Shown here in pieces: positions 1-14,240 of a stretch of DNA of 64,000 nt. Under the pieces are notes generated by a model. It did not search any database. It saw only the letters and a list, made by a program, of their open reading frames with translations, and was not told the DNA's origin. Source of the DNA: Suillus spraguei (taxonomy: Eukaryota; Basidiomycota; Agaricomycetes; Boletales; Suillaceae). The stretch spans positions 1-64,000 of the forward strand of contig JABCPU010000078.1 of assembly GCA_016800925.1 (NCBI GenBank), written 5' to 3'. Made by a program: the position numbers and the translations under genes. Within the stretch, counting starts at the first letter, position 1; each line of letters begins with the position of its first letter.

Positions 1-3000
1 CAATGTCAAACCAGAGGTGCTCGCCGAGCTCAGAGATGAATGCTGGATACGAGAGCAACCGCCGATGCCTCTAGATAGCTCAATACATGTCGAGAAGGGG
101 GAGTATTACTTCGACCGCCTTCGTGGTGCTCTTCCGGCAGTCAGAGTCTTGGTTTCCGATCACCACTCGGACATAAGCACACGCGATCTGCTTCGAGGTG
201 TTGCATTCGTGGAGTCTGGTTATTCATTAGCTCTGAAGGCGAGGTCTTCGTAAGTCAAAAAATTCTTGACGACACCTTTTCTTACCGTGAATCTTCAGAT
301 TGTCAACAGCTTTTCAATGTTTCATTGACATCAAGCGGTGCGCGGAGCGCCTTCAAACTCTCGTCGAAGCACCTCTACTTATTACCAAGGGATTCTCGCC
401 CATTCGTCTGATGCATCTATGTCAAGCACTCGGCAATGCCGTGCATGCTTTCGAAGAACTTCTCCGAGGAATCCGCCTTTTCATCGAAATTCAGGAGGAC
501 CAGGGCGCTGCATCATCAGTCATGGTTGAGGTCCAGTCGGTTTATGCCAAGACACAACTTCTTCGTAACCATGCTTTGGAGGTTTTCCAGGGAAGCCGGT
601 ACATAATGCCCACGGTGCTGTCTGGTGGTAGGTAGTTTCCTCACAAACATTGCCACAAGCTGATTATTTGCCAAACAGTTGAACACGCTACTGTTAAAGA
701 AGCTGATGAACATTTCCGTGCCATTCCCGACTACCTCCAAAAGATGAGGACGATGGAACCGCGTCTCAGTTACATCTTGTCACCCATCGAGCACTGGCTC
801 CATGATCAATACGTCTCTGCGGATGCCGAGACAGCATCCGGAGCTACAGAGTCATTGGGTGCGGATGCCATTATCGAGACGCTTCTGGTCATAATGCAGT
901 CCCTGTTGAAAAGATGTCCGGAAGGGTCTACCGGGGAGCCTCTTGATGATGAAGCCCAGGATAATTTCATCCGTGAGGACTTAAGCACAGTTTCAGGCTT
1001 CACTCAGTCCTTAGACCTTGATGTCCTCTTGGAACGACTGAATGCTATGACGACCCATCTTTCCTCCCTTTCACAGTCCAACATCCAGGCAAGCCTTCGG
1101 CGCCTCCTCCCCTTTCTCCAACTCTACATTTCTTTCGTGGGAGAACACCTCATGGTGCACAGTCAGTGGACGAAGGCCCTCTTCAAGCTTGATTTCATCG
1201 TTTCCTCTGTCATGTATACGATCGCTAAGCAAGGCTTTTGTTTGCCCCCGGACGCAACTGATTCGGGCGACGGCGACGGCGGCACCGAGACCGCTGGGGG
1301 AGTGGGCCTAGGTGAGGGAACAGGAATGGAGAACGTAAGCAAGGAGATCGAGGATGAAAGTCAGGTCGAAGGGTTAAAAGGGGATGAAGGTGAAGCCCAA
1401 GACGAGCAGGCGCACGGAGCTGATGATAATACCATTGAGATGAGCGAGGATATTGGTGGGGAGATGGAAGATGTACCAGACGATGGAGATCAAGACGGAG
1501 ATCAGGATGAGGATGAGGATGAACAGGAGGGGCCGGATGAGCAGCTAGGGAAACTTGATGCAGGCGATCCGAATGTAGTCGACGAAAAGCTGTGGGGCGA
1601 CGAATCTGCAGAATTAGATTCTGCGGATCAGGACCAAGTCCCCCAAGATCGCTCGGAAATGCAGGAGGAGTCGGAGGTTGTAGCCAAGGAGCGCGACCAA
1701 TCAAAGAAAGAGGGCGGAAAAGAGGAGGAAAAGAAAGATGGAATGATAGATGAAAAAAGTGAGGAGATCCAGGAAGGTGAAGAAAACGAGGGTGAAGAAC
1801 CCAATGAAGATTTGGAGGCCCCAAATGCAAATGGCGCGCCATGGACGAGTACATTCCCGATGCCAACACCCTAGATCTGCCCGATGACATGGCTTTGGAT
1901 CCTGACGAACAAGGCGATCAAGGAGGACCCGACGTGGGGGATGAAATGGACACGGAGCTAGATGAAGATGAACAACACGCCGACGAAATGGAGGAAATGG
2001 ACCAACTTGGAAAGGACGAGTCCCAAGAGGATGTACCAGAACCTCAATCGCAAGAAAACCAGCTACCGGATCAGCCTTCCCAAGCTGCAGGTGATGCAGA
2101 CAATGTAGAAGAAGACGTCGAGGAAGGCGCTGCTGCTCAGCCAGATATCTCGCCTGGGAGTGGAGACGCTGGGAACAAGGACAATGAGCCACAGGCCAAT
2201 GATAGTGCGCAAAAAGGGCAGGCAGGCGACGCGTCTGGTGAAATGAAGGACGATGCAACAGCTGAACAGAGCACCAACGAGACCTCTGAAGAATTAAAGT
2301 ATGTTCGCTTATCCATGCAGCAACCGTATCTAACTTGTGACCAGGCCGAGAGATGATGCTGAGCCGTCAAAGTCATGGTCTTCCACCGACACTGCCACGA
2401 AACCAGGTACATCAGCGGAGGGCACGCAGCATGGCGGAGCTTATGCCCGCCAACACACTGAACTCGCTACGAATCCTATCCGCAACCTTGGTGATGCACT
2501 CAAAGAGGTACAACAGCGCTTCGAAGATATCCTGGGCGGTGGGGAGTCTTCCCCGCCTATCGCAGACCAAGCTGCTGAACAGGTCGAGTTCGCTGATGCA
2601 AACGAAGAGATGCAGGCTCTGGGTACGGCAGGGGAGGAGCAAGTCGCAAAACTGAACGAGCTAAGGCTTGCTGATGAACAAACAGAGGCAGTTGCGCTAC
2701 CCATGGATATCGATGCTCCCCGCACAGATGAGCTTGCGCCACCGCCACCGCCACCATTGGCCTCGTTGCATACAGAACCACTGACCGAGGGTGCACATCC
2801 AGACATCGAAGGCGCAATAACTCAGTTGGAGACACGCCCTGGTGCAGACCCCGAACATATTTCCTCACGGCATGATCCTTCGTCTTCACAAGCGGATATC
2901 GATGAGGACATAGAACAGTCCGGTCCAGACAACTCCTTGGCAAACGTAGAGGCAGCCCTCCGGACCTGGCAGGATTCAGGCTATACCTGCGAAGACGCTG

Positions 3001-3908
3001 AGTCTCTTTGGCGGCTTTACACATCCCTCACACACGACCTTTCTTACGCTCTTTGCGAACAATTGCGCCTTATCCTTGAACCTACCCTGGCCACTCGTCT
3101 CAAAGGCGACTACCGGTCAGGCAAAAGGCTGAACATGAAGAAGATCATCCCTTATATCGCCTCTGACTACACTAAGGACAAGATCTGGCTGCGGCGCACA
3201 CGCCCCAGCCAGCGCGAGTACCAGGTCCTTCTTGCACTCGACGACAGTCGCAGCATGGCAAGCTCCCGCAGTGTACATCTTGCTTATCAGACGCTTGCCC
3301 TCGTGAGCAATGCCATGGGAAAACTTGAGGTCGGCGACATTGCAATTGCCAGGTTCGGCGAGGCCATGGAGTTACTTCATGGCTTCGACGAAGGACCATT
3401 TACAGATGCAGCTGGTGCAAAGACGCTCGGCGCGTTCAGGTTTGAGCAGCGTGCAACGAATGTCCTGGATATGGTAGAGACGAGCCTCGAGGTGCTGGAG
3501 AGCGCTCGGGAAAGAAGGGCCGCCGGGTCGGCAAGTGCAGGTGAACTATGGCAACTCGAGATCATAATTTCGGACGGTATCTGTCAGGATCACGAGCGTT
3601 TGCGACAGGTGCTGAGACAGGCAGCAAGCCAACGTGTCATGATAGTGTTCATCATCATTGACTCACTGCACTCGACCTCCGCTTCTGGGCAAGGGCAAAC
3701 ACAAGACACTTCTGCTGTACAGAACTCAATCGTTTCGATGAATCAAGTCGCCTATACGATGATCAACGGGCGCATGGAGCTTCAGGTGGAGAGGTATCTG
3801 GATTCTTTCCCATTTGATTACTACGTGGTGTTACGAAGCGTCGAGGCGTTGCCTGAAGTATTGTCAGATACACTTAGACAGTTTTTCGAAAGGATCTCGG
3901 AAGAGTAG
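1..3908 (+). CDS. MDN1: Midasin C-terminal part (partial at window start)
   Basis: Encodes the C-terminal end of midasin/Rea1, the giant dynein-like AAA ATPase that removes assembly factors from pre-60S ribosomes in nucleolus and nucleoplasm. Seen: a helical segment, a long Asp/Glu-rich linker (about 1255-2300), then a MIDAS/VWA domain with the metal motif DDSRSMAS near 3241-3264, ending at a TAG at 3906-3908. Introns with clean junctions: 250-298, 628-678 and 2299-2344; each restores the frame. Within the acidic linker the frame changes once more near 1840 (from ...NGAP to MDEYIPDANTLDLPDDM). A GT-AG intron 1759-1817 (donor GTGAGG) would restore the frame but has a poor GAG acceptor and removes plausible linker; a single missing base is the alternative. 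The AAA modules lie outside the window. Family assignment is secure. Confidence 0.93.
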
Positions 3909-4247
3909 AATACATATTATGCATCTAATTATAAGTTCCACATCGATATTATTGTACATATGCTAGTGATATGCTGAATAGTATGTGTACCGGCGCACCG
4001 CCGCCAACTGAAAGCAGCTTCGATGGACAAGAGGACTTGTCATAGCTTAGTCGGCGCAGACTAGCCTATGTAGGTTTTTGTTGTTGTTGTAACTGATCTC
4101 ATCTTCAGCCTTGCTCTCTCTCTCTCTCTGGGCTGCGAGCCCCTCGGCCCAGTCCAGCTGTAAAATAAGAATATCACCTAGTACTACAATGACCACTACA
4201 CTAGCAGGCACCTAGTAGGAATTCTTATAAGTCTCGCACCCAAACCT
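3909..4247. other. Intergenic, convergent 3' regions
   Basis: Lies between the 3' ends of the midasin gene and the cis-prenyltransferase gene. Contains a short (CT)n microsatellite near 4110-4130. No coding signal seen. Confidence 0.6.
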
Positions 4248-5471
4248 TCAGCTACTCGATCGTGCCCACACCTTCCGCTGATAATCTAGTAAAATGGGCA
4301 CAAAATCCCAGAGGCCGAAGTCAGGCCAATAGGTATTTACCATGTGAATCTGCGTGTTTTCACAGCACTGTGCAGGGTACGAATGAGTTTGATGAAGATA
4401 ACGTTTCGGATGAGTACATGACTGCCATTTTCGGAAAAAGAACGTTCACTTTTTTGAAATGGGAGGTGGAAGACAAATGAACAGACACTGGTGGCAGGGA
4501 GATGAAGGACAGGGAAGGAACAGAGACACACCTGCCACTGCAGAAAACCACTCAGTCGCTTCACGCCACTCGTGCGAATGAAAATGTCGAGCGGCGGGCT
4601 GCCTCCAAGCGAAGTCATAAGGTTTTCCTCGATGGTTTGTTCTGTGATCGATCTGCGTGTATTGGTTAGCATGAAAACACGTGACAGGAGAAGTCGCATA
4701 AAACAATGGCCAAGGAAAGATCTGTGCTCACGAAGAATCAAAACTCTCTTTATCAAGGGCCTGCTGGATAACGGATTGCACTGCTAGTGTTATCTCATGC
4801 CGCGAGGCATATGGTGCGCAGACATTTAATATTGCTCTGTCGGAATGTGTTCAGGATAGAAGGCGAGGGTAAAGGGGACATACCTGCTATTATGACGCGT
4901 CATTCCCTCCGCTTTATCAATTGCGACCTGAACATGCATAGGTAGCAGCTCACGATGGCCAAGTACGTTCAGGCGTACACCATACTGACTTAAGAGAGCA
5001 CTGAAGAGTAATCGCAGGCAATGACGTCAGGCGAGCAAGCACTTTAACCGCAATGTATTTGAAACGAGATCTCACCCATTCTGTGCAATTTCCACAAGCC
5101 TCTCTTCTGCCAGTTTCATGAGCGCGCCGACCTCGTCAGGTGGTCTATTGAAGTTTTCGATCGCAAAGGCGTAGACCGTAACACAGCGTATGTCAAGACG
5201 CATACATATCTCTAATACCTGTGACCCATGTTAAAGCATCTCCATGACTGAAGCAGGATTAAGCATGTACCCGCTTGAGTGTATGGAACCCGTCTGAATG
5301 ACCCTCGATCGCGCGGCGGCCGGTGAGACGTGCAAAACGGCGGTTACCATCCATCTCGAAGGCCACATGACGTGGAATAGGGCCCGCAGAAAGAATATGG
5401 AGGAGCAGAATCATGAGTTGGGCCTTGATGCCGGCGAGCAAGGACACTGTCCAGCCCAGGATCCATGTCAT
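4248..5471 (-). CDS. RER2: cis-prenyltransferase (dehydrodolichyl diphosphate synthase)
   Basis: Catalyses chain elongation of FPP with IPP to make dehydrodolichyl diphosphate for dolichol and protein glycosylation at the ER. Starting at ATG 5471: hydrophobic N-terminal stretch, then [18 protein letters not shown], the substrate-binding loop with the catalytic Asp of the family. Later exons carry [16 protein letters not shown] (about 5150), [11 protein letters not shown] (about 4950), [18 protein letters not shown] (about 4550) and [11 protein letters not shown] (about 4310), in the family order; stop TGA at 4250-4248. At least five short introns, all consistent with GT-AG. No frame break seen. 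In yeast and human such subunits work with a Nus1/NgBR partner; the short SSS end here lacks the C-terminal RxG of that partner, in line with a heteromeric enzyme (inference). Divergent from the next gene. Confidence 0.93.
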
Positions 5472-5629
5472 TGTGGCTGTAGATTTAGAAGGTAATAAAT
5501 AAGCACAGCCACTGTAACACGCATTCATGTCAATTTTGGCGATTGGTTCACTACTACTAGACCTGCGTGTTCCAGTTTCAGTAGTTTTCAGTTTCGACTT
5601 TTCCAAGTTCACAGTTGTTATCTTGCGTG
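5472..5629. promoter_or_regulatory. Shared divergent intergenic region
   Basis: Only 158 bp separate the ATG of the cis-prenyltransferase (minus) from the ATG of the pyrophosphatase-like gene (plus), so both promoters must lie here or within the 5' ends. No canonical TATA box seen. Confidence 0.55.
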
Positions 5630-8025
5630 ATGACAAGTCCACGTAATGTCGATAAATTGGCCACGCCTGACGAGCGACGTGGTTTACTCTCGAACGTTGA
5701 CGAAGACGCTGTCCAACCTGATCTCGAGGAGCAATCCACTTCCTGTGCGACCTCACACAAACGCAAACGTTTTGCTGGATTCGGTGTGCTCCTCTCACTT
5801 GTTCTAGCTGCCACCCTATTTGAACTCTGGCCCCGCACTCGACACGACACGAGAATCGGGAGGGACGCATTGTACTCGAATGGAACGCCACGAGTTCAAG
5901 AAGACAGTACTGATGGTTTTCGATCGATGGTCTTCGTGGTGATTATTTGGATCGTGGACTCACCCCACATCTACTAGATATCAGCCGGGATGGTATAAGA
6001 GCAAAGTACATGAAGCCTGTTTTCCCGTGCGTATTCTCTTTCTGTTCTTTACTCTAGTACTGAATGTTTTTTTCTCTGCAGACTCTAACATTCCCGTGAG
6101 TCATAATTTGTTAGAGTAATTGATACATCTGAATAACGTTTGTTCCAGAAACCACTGGTCACTGATGTAAATATCACCCGCATATTGCTCGACATGAACT
6201 CACACTACATTTAGGACTGGCCTTTATGCTGAGTCGCACGGCATCATTGCGAACGTTCGTCATTTCCTTTCTTCAACTGTCTGGCATTCTCACATTTGCC
6301 GTGTAGAACTTCTGGGACCCCATTTTCCGAGACACATTCCAATATACTCGTGTTGAGTCCGCGCAGAACCCGAACTGGTGGCTCGGCGAACCTGTTAGTA
6401 CCCACTGAAAATGTTTTTTGTATGCCCGCCTCATGCGTTCTCTTTCACTTCTTGCACCTTGCACGTCCGTTTTGTCATCTGACGATCACACGTATCGGTC
6501 TCCCTGTCGCCTGCATTTCCTGTCCTTCGTGTGACTAGATGTGGGAAACTGCTGAACGTGCAGGTGTCATCACCGCAAACCTTATGTGGTCGGTTTTCCC
6601 CTCCGCATCATACTATGCTTTGTATTCACTTGAACAGGCCTGGTCCTTGGTCTACATCGTCGGGTGCGAAATCTACATATTTTCTACCTTGGGAGGTAAG
6701 AGTAAATCTTAAACTCGTAAAGGATGTAATGTGATTTGAAACTGGAATGCAGAATAACTACACTCTCGAGAAGAAACTTTCCAAACTCTTGGAGTGGATT
6801 GACCTCCCGCTGGAAGAGCGGCCGCAGCTTATTCTTGGTGTGTTTTTTTGCATCTGTTTTTTTGTCTACTTCTGGACGAATGTATCTGTAAACCTCTTAC
6901 TGTATGCGGGGACGGTGTTGTTTCTTCTGCTTGACATTTCATCCTCTCCGAGTCTCTTCCTTGTGTCGTGCTAACGTTGTTGTTTCATAGGGTACGAACC
7001 ATCGCTAGACCAAGCTGGCCATTCAACTGGGCCAATGTCCAAGGCCGTCAATGTAAGCGCTGTGTCAGTCCCATTGGTTGACGTACTCATCATCGTTTTC
7101 CAAACTTACTGCAGGCGAGCCTTGCAGCCATCGATCTTTTTGCTCGGAACCTAACTCAAGCACTAGGCGAGCGTAACCTTACGCATATCGTTGATATCAT
7201 CTTCGTCAGTGACCATGGGATGACGGATACCAGCCAACCAACTTGGGTGTATGTCGACGAGATTGTTGGTCAGCCGTGGAAAGGCGTTACCAAGATGGAT
7301 GGTAAGTGTATATGTGGTCTGCTGCTTGCCGGCATGTTTTAAGCCGAGTGGCGGGTTGCTTACCCTGCGTTGTTCAGGTTGGCCATCTATGGGCTTACGC
7401 TTCACTCCTGACACGAACGTGACAGAGGCCCTTGAGCGTCTGTGCGAATACACACTTACCCACCCGGATCAGTTCGATGTGTTTACAACTGAAAGCTTCT
7501 CTACCGACCCTGGCACCTCCTTGGTAGACCTCAATGCATTCAATTACGGTAAGATGTCTGCAGGCACAGTAGAGCCTATGCCAGAACGATACCATTTCTC
7601 CCACAACTACCGCATCGCCCCCGTATGGATTGTCCCGCGCATTGGTTATGCGCTGACTGACCGCACGGACGGTGAAAACGGCATGTCAACTGGAGTGAGT
7701 TTGCCTTATCGTATCTCATGTTGCTTGATTTCTGTGCCCTAGGTCATCGAGCTAATGTGTGCTTTCCTAGAACCACGGATATGACAATGAGGACCCATCT
7801 ATGCATGCCATCTTTGTCGCACACGGGCCTTTCTCACAAGGCGCAAAGGCTGCTGTGGTCGCACGAGGAGAGGGTGATGGCACAGGAGAACACGTGATGC
7901 CAGGGTTCCAGAATGTCGAGATTTACAACCTCGTGATGCGATTGCTGGGCCTCGACGCTGCAGATACAGCTATAACCAATGGGACGGCTGGATTCTGGGA
8001 TATGTTTGTCTTGCCAGACGCTTGA
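5630..8025 (+). CDS. Type II membrane nucleotide pyrophosphatase/phosphodiesterase (ENPP-like)
   Basis: Alkaline-phosphatase-superfamily ecto-enzyme predicted to hydrolyse pyrophosphate or phosphodiester bonds of nucleotides outside the cell or in the secretory/vacuolar lumen. N-terminus is cytosolic and charged, followed by one signal-anchor (GFGVLLSLVLAATLFELW). Catalytic domain: KKTVLMV then SIDGLRGDYLDRGLTPHLL (first metal Asp), TLTFPNHWSLMTGLYAESHG (Thr nucleophile in LTFPN), EPSLDQAGHSTGP, VSDHGMTDT and NHGYDN, the family's metal-binding motifs. About ten short introns place these in order; stop TGA 8023-8025. Odd: two +1 frame changes about 30 nt apart, at about 5888 (NGT to HEF) and 5917-5920 (T4 run), just before the first metal ligand; no intron can explain the second because the new frame is closed upstream. 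Either consensus error or a null allele. Confidence 0.88.
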
Positions 8026-8280
8026 AGTTGAGCTGCCTTATATAGTTTGAGAGCTATCATTACGTTACATACCGGATGTCGATATATTCTTAGATGTGCT
8101 AAGACATACATCATATTTGCTACTAGGCTACTCTCCCGCAGCTAGACCGATTAGTTAAAAGATTCGACGCGATAGGATTGCAGTCAGGTATAAGTTGTAC
8201 ACCATAAAGAACTGGGGAAAGATCAACACAAAGGAAAAGCATGAAGTTCATGTATCACCGCTCCCTACTCAAAAAAATCA

Positions 8281-9325
8281 TTAATGTGCCTCCGCATCAA
8301 ACACCATATGATTGCTTCCGATATCCATATGCTGGCCAGTAGCACTGGGCACGTACGCAGCTTGCGGGACACCCGTCTCATCCAGTCCTTCTGCAGCCTC
8401 GATGATCTCGTACAGACGCGATGCAACTTCGGGTGGTGGCACACGCCCACCAAGGATATCGCGTGCAGGTACAGGCGATCCGTAAAAGTCGCGGTTAGCG
8501 TCTTTCCGTTCTATAAGAACAGTGCCCTCCAGCGAGAGACCGGCAAAAAGACCTATGGCACGCATGAGCACATCACATTAACAATCACATTACGACCAAA
8601 TGAAATCAAAATGAAGATGAAATGGAATGAATCTCACCCTTCGATTTCGAGTACGAGAACATGGGTGCAGGGTGAGCCAAGGTGGCCTGGACACTCCCGC
8701 CAGTGCCAATAGGGCCCGCTGCGGCGCTGATGTTTCCACCGATGGTGACGTTTCCGCCTATACTGAATGCTTTGACTGCGTCTTCGCTGTTCAGTACGAT
8801 CACAAAATCTGTAATGTCCGCGCCAATTTGGAGGCCCCATCCGAGTCCGCCCGTTGCAATGCACGAGGGTGCAGACCATGATCCGTCCGGAAGCCGTGCG
8901 ATAACCAAGCCAGAACCAGCTTTCCCGCTGAACATGAATCCAGCCTTGAGCACTTGGAAAACAGCGAGACCTGAACACATTTGTCAGTGAGAGGTAGGGG
9001 TGAGTTGAGATTGGATGGTTGTCACCTCTTGCATGCTGGAGAACGGCTGTGGGTATTGAGTTGAGTGCAGACTCAGGATGGCTGGGGTTAGCTGTGGGCA
9101 GCAACGCATTCAGAAAACGGTATTTTGGATGTCATTGGAGGGAATATGCGCACCAAGGAAGCTCTCGAGGATTTTTGCTGCCTTCTCAGCTTCCCCTGGC
9201 AGCGTGAATCCTTGCACGAAGTCTCTGGAGCCACTCGCCATGCGCGAGGAGCCTTCTTTGACGAGAGCCGTGGCCTGAGTACCCGCCTTCTGGGCGCCCC
9301 TCTTGATTTTGTCTAGCATGGACAT
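8281..9325 (-). CDS. SYLF (Ysc84/SH3YL1) domain protein
   Basis: Ysc84-type lipid- and actin-binding domain protein. Fungal members act at cortical actin patches and endocytic sites. Start ATG at 9325; exon 1 gives a basic amphipathic N-terminus (MLDKIKRGAQKAG) and EAEKAAKILESFLG. Then SALNSIPTAVLQHARG, LAVFQVLKAGFMFSGKAGSG, LPDGSWSAPSCIATGGLGW, QIGADITDFVIVLN and GLFAGLSLEGTVLIERKDAN, the family core in order; stop TAA 8283-8281. Three or four introns. No SH3 domain follows, so this is the short, SH3-less form. No frame break seen. Tail-to-tail with the pyrophosphatase gene (255 bp apart). Confidence 0.9.
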
Positions 9326-9545
9326 GATGAAGACTTGAGGAAGATATTGAGTGTGTCGTGAACTGCGTTATGCTATGCTAGTATTACTAGTTACTTTGCG
9401 CCAGCTCCACTGGTTCTACGTCGTTTTACGTAATAGGCACACCCTTGCGCGCTTATCAATATCGACTCGCCACGTTGTATTGCAATTTGTGGGTACAAGT
9501 ACAATGGGTATAGGTACTATTGTATTACCAGAGATCAAGAATAGA

Positions 9546-11642
<2,097 letters not shown>

Positions 11643-13334
11643 GATGACCTGGGGAAAGACGGTCTGCAAGAAGTCGCAGATGCCGTCTTTATAATTCCAG
11701 TACGAAATGTAGGATGCCATGTGCACTCATGGGCAAGAACCGAAGAACGATTTCAGGCGGTTGATCGCGGTTACGTTCAAGAAGGTCCGCGGACAATAAG
11801 CAACAGATTTCAGCTCGAGCTGGTCACTTTGAGGCCATTTGGTTTGTCCACATGCTCGTCATGGAGCGCTTCCAAACGGTTGCTTCTGCAGTTAGCCAAC
11901 GTGGCACAACACCAACTGTATCGGAGTCGAGACTCAATCTGTGTGACGTATGCCCGTCTTAATAATAGGTTCACCAGTGACCAGCAAATCCTAGACAATC
12001 TCGACCAGTACTGCTGCAATCTCACCATCTAGAGTCGTAGAACTGAATGATCTCATATCCTGCGACTCTACCCCGGGTCGGTGGGATTCTGGACCTTTCA
12101 CAGCTTTGAGCACTCAGCACGCACAAAGATCATCGATCAGCGCTACAGCCCTGGTATAGGATCGCTCTTATCATGATAGTAAGAAGGAACAGCTATCATA
12201 ATTCTTCTTCATTAATGATATGTATAGAGTCGTACTTTCTACAAAAGTATTGCAAGTTGTGAATCGCGAAGAGGTCTGGATCAAGGACTGAGTACTGGAC
12301 CCCTTCATGCGTATAGTTAATATATCAATGTTAGACTCAGTTCATCTCCCCAATCCAGAGGCTTGTGTCACGCAATTCCGCAACTTATAATTATGGCGAT
12401 GGAGAGGAAACTGGCCGAAAACCTAAGTCAGCCCTGGGCAGACCGTGGATGAGGGTTGTCCGCATATGTGCGTTGACGACAAACTTTCTGCTGTCGACTG
12501 TGTCTACTGGTTACTATTGGCAGACTAGACCACCGGTGTTTCCAGGAAATCGTTCGTATCACGCCCCAACTTAGATATGAAGAAACTCCATGCAGCCACG
12601 CCGTCTGATTGTGATCATTGCTCCTCAATCATTATCGGGCCTGATCAACTCCAAGTGAAGCACATCTTTGTCTATATCGCATGGGCACCACTGGCCAAAA
12701 AAAAGTTACTGGGCTGACTCAAGAAATCTTACCCGGGCCAGTGACGTCATGCTCGCTGAGATACACGGATCGTTCTGTGGTTCAATTGTCCAGTCCAGCG
12801 CCATCTCAATAGATCACCAAAGCGGAATTGCGGTCGTACTTCATTGCCACGAGGTTGTGGCAAGCATCAAGACATTTTTTTTTGGCTTGGAACATGCATG
12901 CAACTATTTGCGTCAACCAAATCTACTATAACTTTGTCGCCCATTAAAGCTTCATTCAGAGCTCTTCTGTAATGGTTTCTGCCAACGAATCTAATGCTGA
13001 TTTCAAATTCATTACAGCTCAGCGCTTGGTTTTGGACTAACTTTACACATCGAATATCCACAATGTTATTAATCCAAAGGCCACTCCAATTTAGAGGCCA
13101 GACAATTGTGTGTCGAATGCATCTTCCATATTGGGTGGGTATTGTGTTTATTACAGTTCCGATTTGCATTCACTTTACACCGCGACAGCTATTGAACACT
13201 CCCGAATGTCCACAACTGCATCAGTCCACAGTCCACTCCCATTATGAGTGTTTTGCCACAGTAAAGCATGGCAGAATCCAATGGCTATAAAACCCTTGTA
13301 TATGACAACGGTTGTAAGTCACCATTCACTCAGA
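11643..13334. other. Intergenic region with a TATA box for the next gene
   Basis: About 1.7 kb. Open frames here are short and lack family signal or splice logic. A TATAAAA at 13286-13292 sits about 45 bp upstream of the ATG at 13335 and is the probable core promoter of that gene. Otherwise nothing recognised. Confidence 0.55.
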
Positions 13335-14240
13335 ATGAATCCTCTCATCTTTGCTAACGCTTTATCATCGGTCCATATCGGCGTCAAAGAATGTTTTTGC
13401 GGCAAACCGACAGTAGAAGATCACGAATTCTGCTTTTGCTCCCCCGACTGTGCTCGTGCGGACTCCTTGCGTACTTTAGGTGGTCAAGGCGACTACCATT
13501 ATCGCAATGTCATGCGGAGGGCATATTCCAACTCGGCTGCTCAAGAACGACCGCTCTTGAGGCACAAGTCGGAGCACCAGCTTCGCAATGTTTCGACCGC
13601 GAAGAATATCTCCGTGCCGCAGCAGTCTCCATATCCCCTCAAGCCAAAGAAAACCCTCCCCACACTGGAAGAAGTCACGACTACTATTCTTACTAGAGAA
13701 GGCGGATGTGAAGGCGCAGACACTTCTATTCATAGTCCCCGGCGGCGCTTCGAGCCACGGAACGAATGCCTTGGTGCACAACAATCTCCCCCGCCTCAGC
13801 GGACCCTCAGGCGCTCCTTGACCTCTAAATCAGGGCTTAACAAGGGCATTCGTGATTCAGTCTTTGCTATGTTCCGCAAGAAGAATCAGCAAGCCACCCC
13901 GCCGAGCTCAAAAATTCGAAGAGAGTCGTCGGTAACTGGAGCCATCCTACAAGAAATGGAAGAGGAAGACGAGGAAGAAGCTGCTTGGGGGAGGCTTCTA
14001 AATCGCACGGAGGACAGCTCAAGGCCCCCTACCTTGGTTAACCATCAAGTCAGACAGACCACTGACACCCGGCGATCACGCGTCATCCGTCGCTCGGCTT
14101 CGTTCGCAGGCTTGAACAACCAAATCGAAAGTCGGAACAGGGGATCTGTGATGGAGGCAGTTTTTCAACTTCGTCAAGCATGGAACGAGACGACAGACAT
14201 CACGCCAGACTTTGATGAGAGGTCAGATGAGGAGTATTAG
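13335..14240 (+). CDS. Uncharacterised basic protein with N-terminal Cys cluster
   Basis: Single-exon gene of about 301 aa from ATG 13335, supported by a TATA box 45 bp upstream and by one long open frame. N-terminus carries a Cys-rich module, ECFCGKPTVEDHEFCFCSP followed by DC (pattern CxC-x8-9-CxCxxxC), which could bind zinc. The rest is low-complexity, Ser/Arg/Pro-rich and basic, with an acidic patch (EMEEEDEEEAAW) and a repeated RRS(A/S)-type motif, so probably disordered. I recognise the Cys module only as occurring in hypothetical proteins of mushrooms and cannot assign a function. An upstream in-frame extension exists but lies before the TATA box. Confidence 0.7.
   Translation: MNPLIFANALSSVHIGVKECFCGKPTVEDHEFCFCSPDCARADSLRTLGGQGDYHYRNVMRRAYSNSAAQERPLLRHKSEHQLRNVSTAKNISVPQQSPYPLKPKKTLPTLEEVTTTILTREGGCEGADTSIHSPRRRFEPRNECLGAQQSPPPQRTLRRSLTSKSGLNKGIRDSVFAMFRKKNQQATPPSSKIRRESSVTGAILQEMEEEDEEEAAWGRLLNRTEDSSRPPTLVNHQVRQTTDTRRSRVIRRSASFAGLNNQIESRNRGSVMEAVFQLRQAWNETTDITPDFDERSDEEY

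Noticed and set aside
1225..1890. 221-codon minus-strand frame over the midasin acidic linker
   Set aside because: Shadow of the Asp/Glu-rich repeat; composition is the reverse complement artefact (Pro/His/Leu/Arg).
4110..4130. (CT)n tract as a regulatory element
   Set aside because: Lies between convergent 3' ends; a simple microsatellite is enough.
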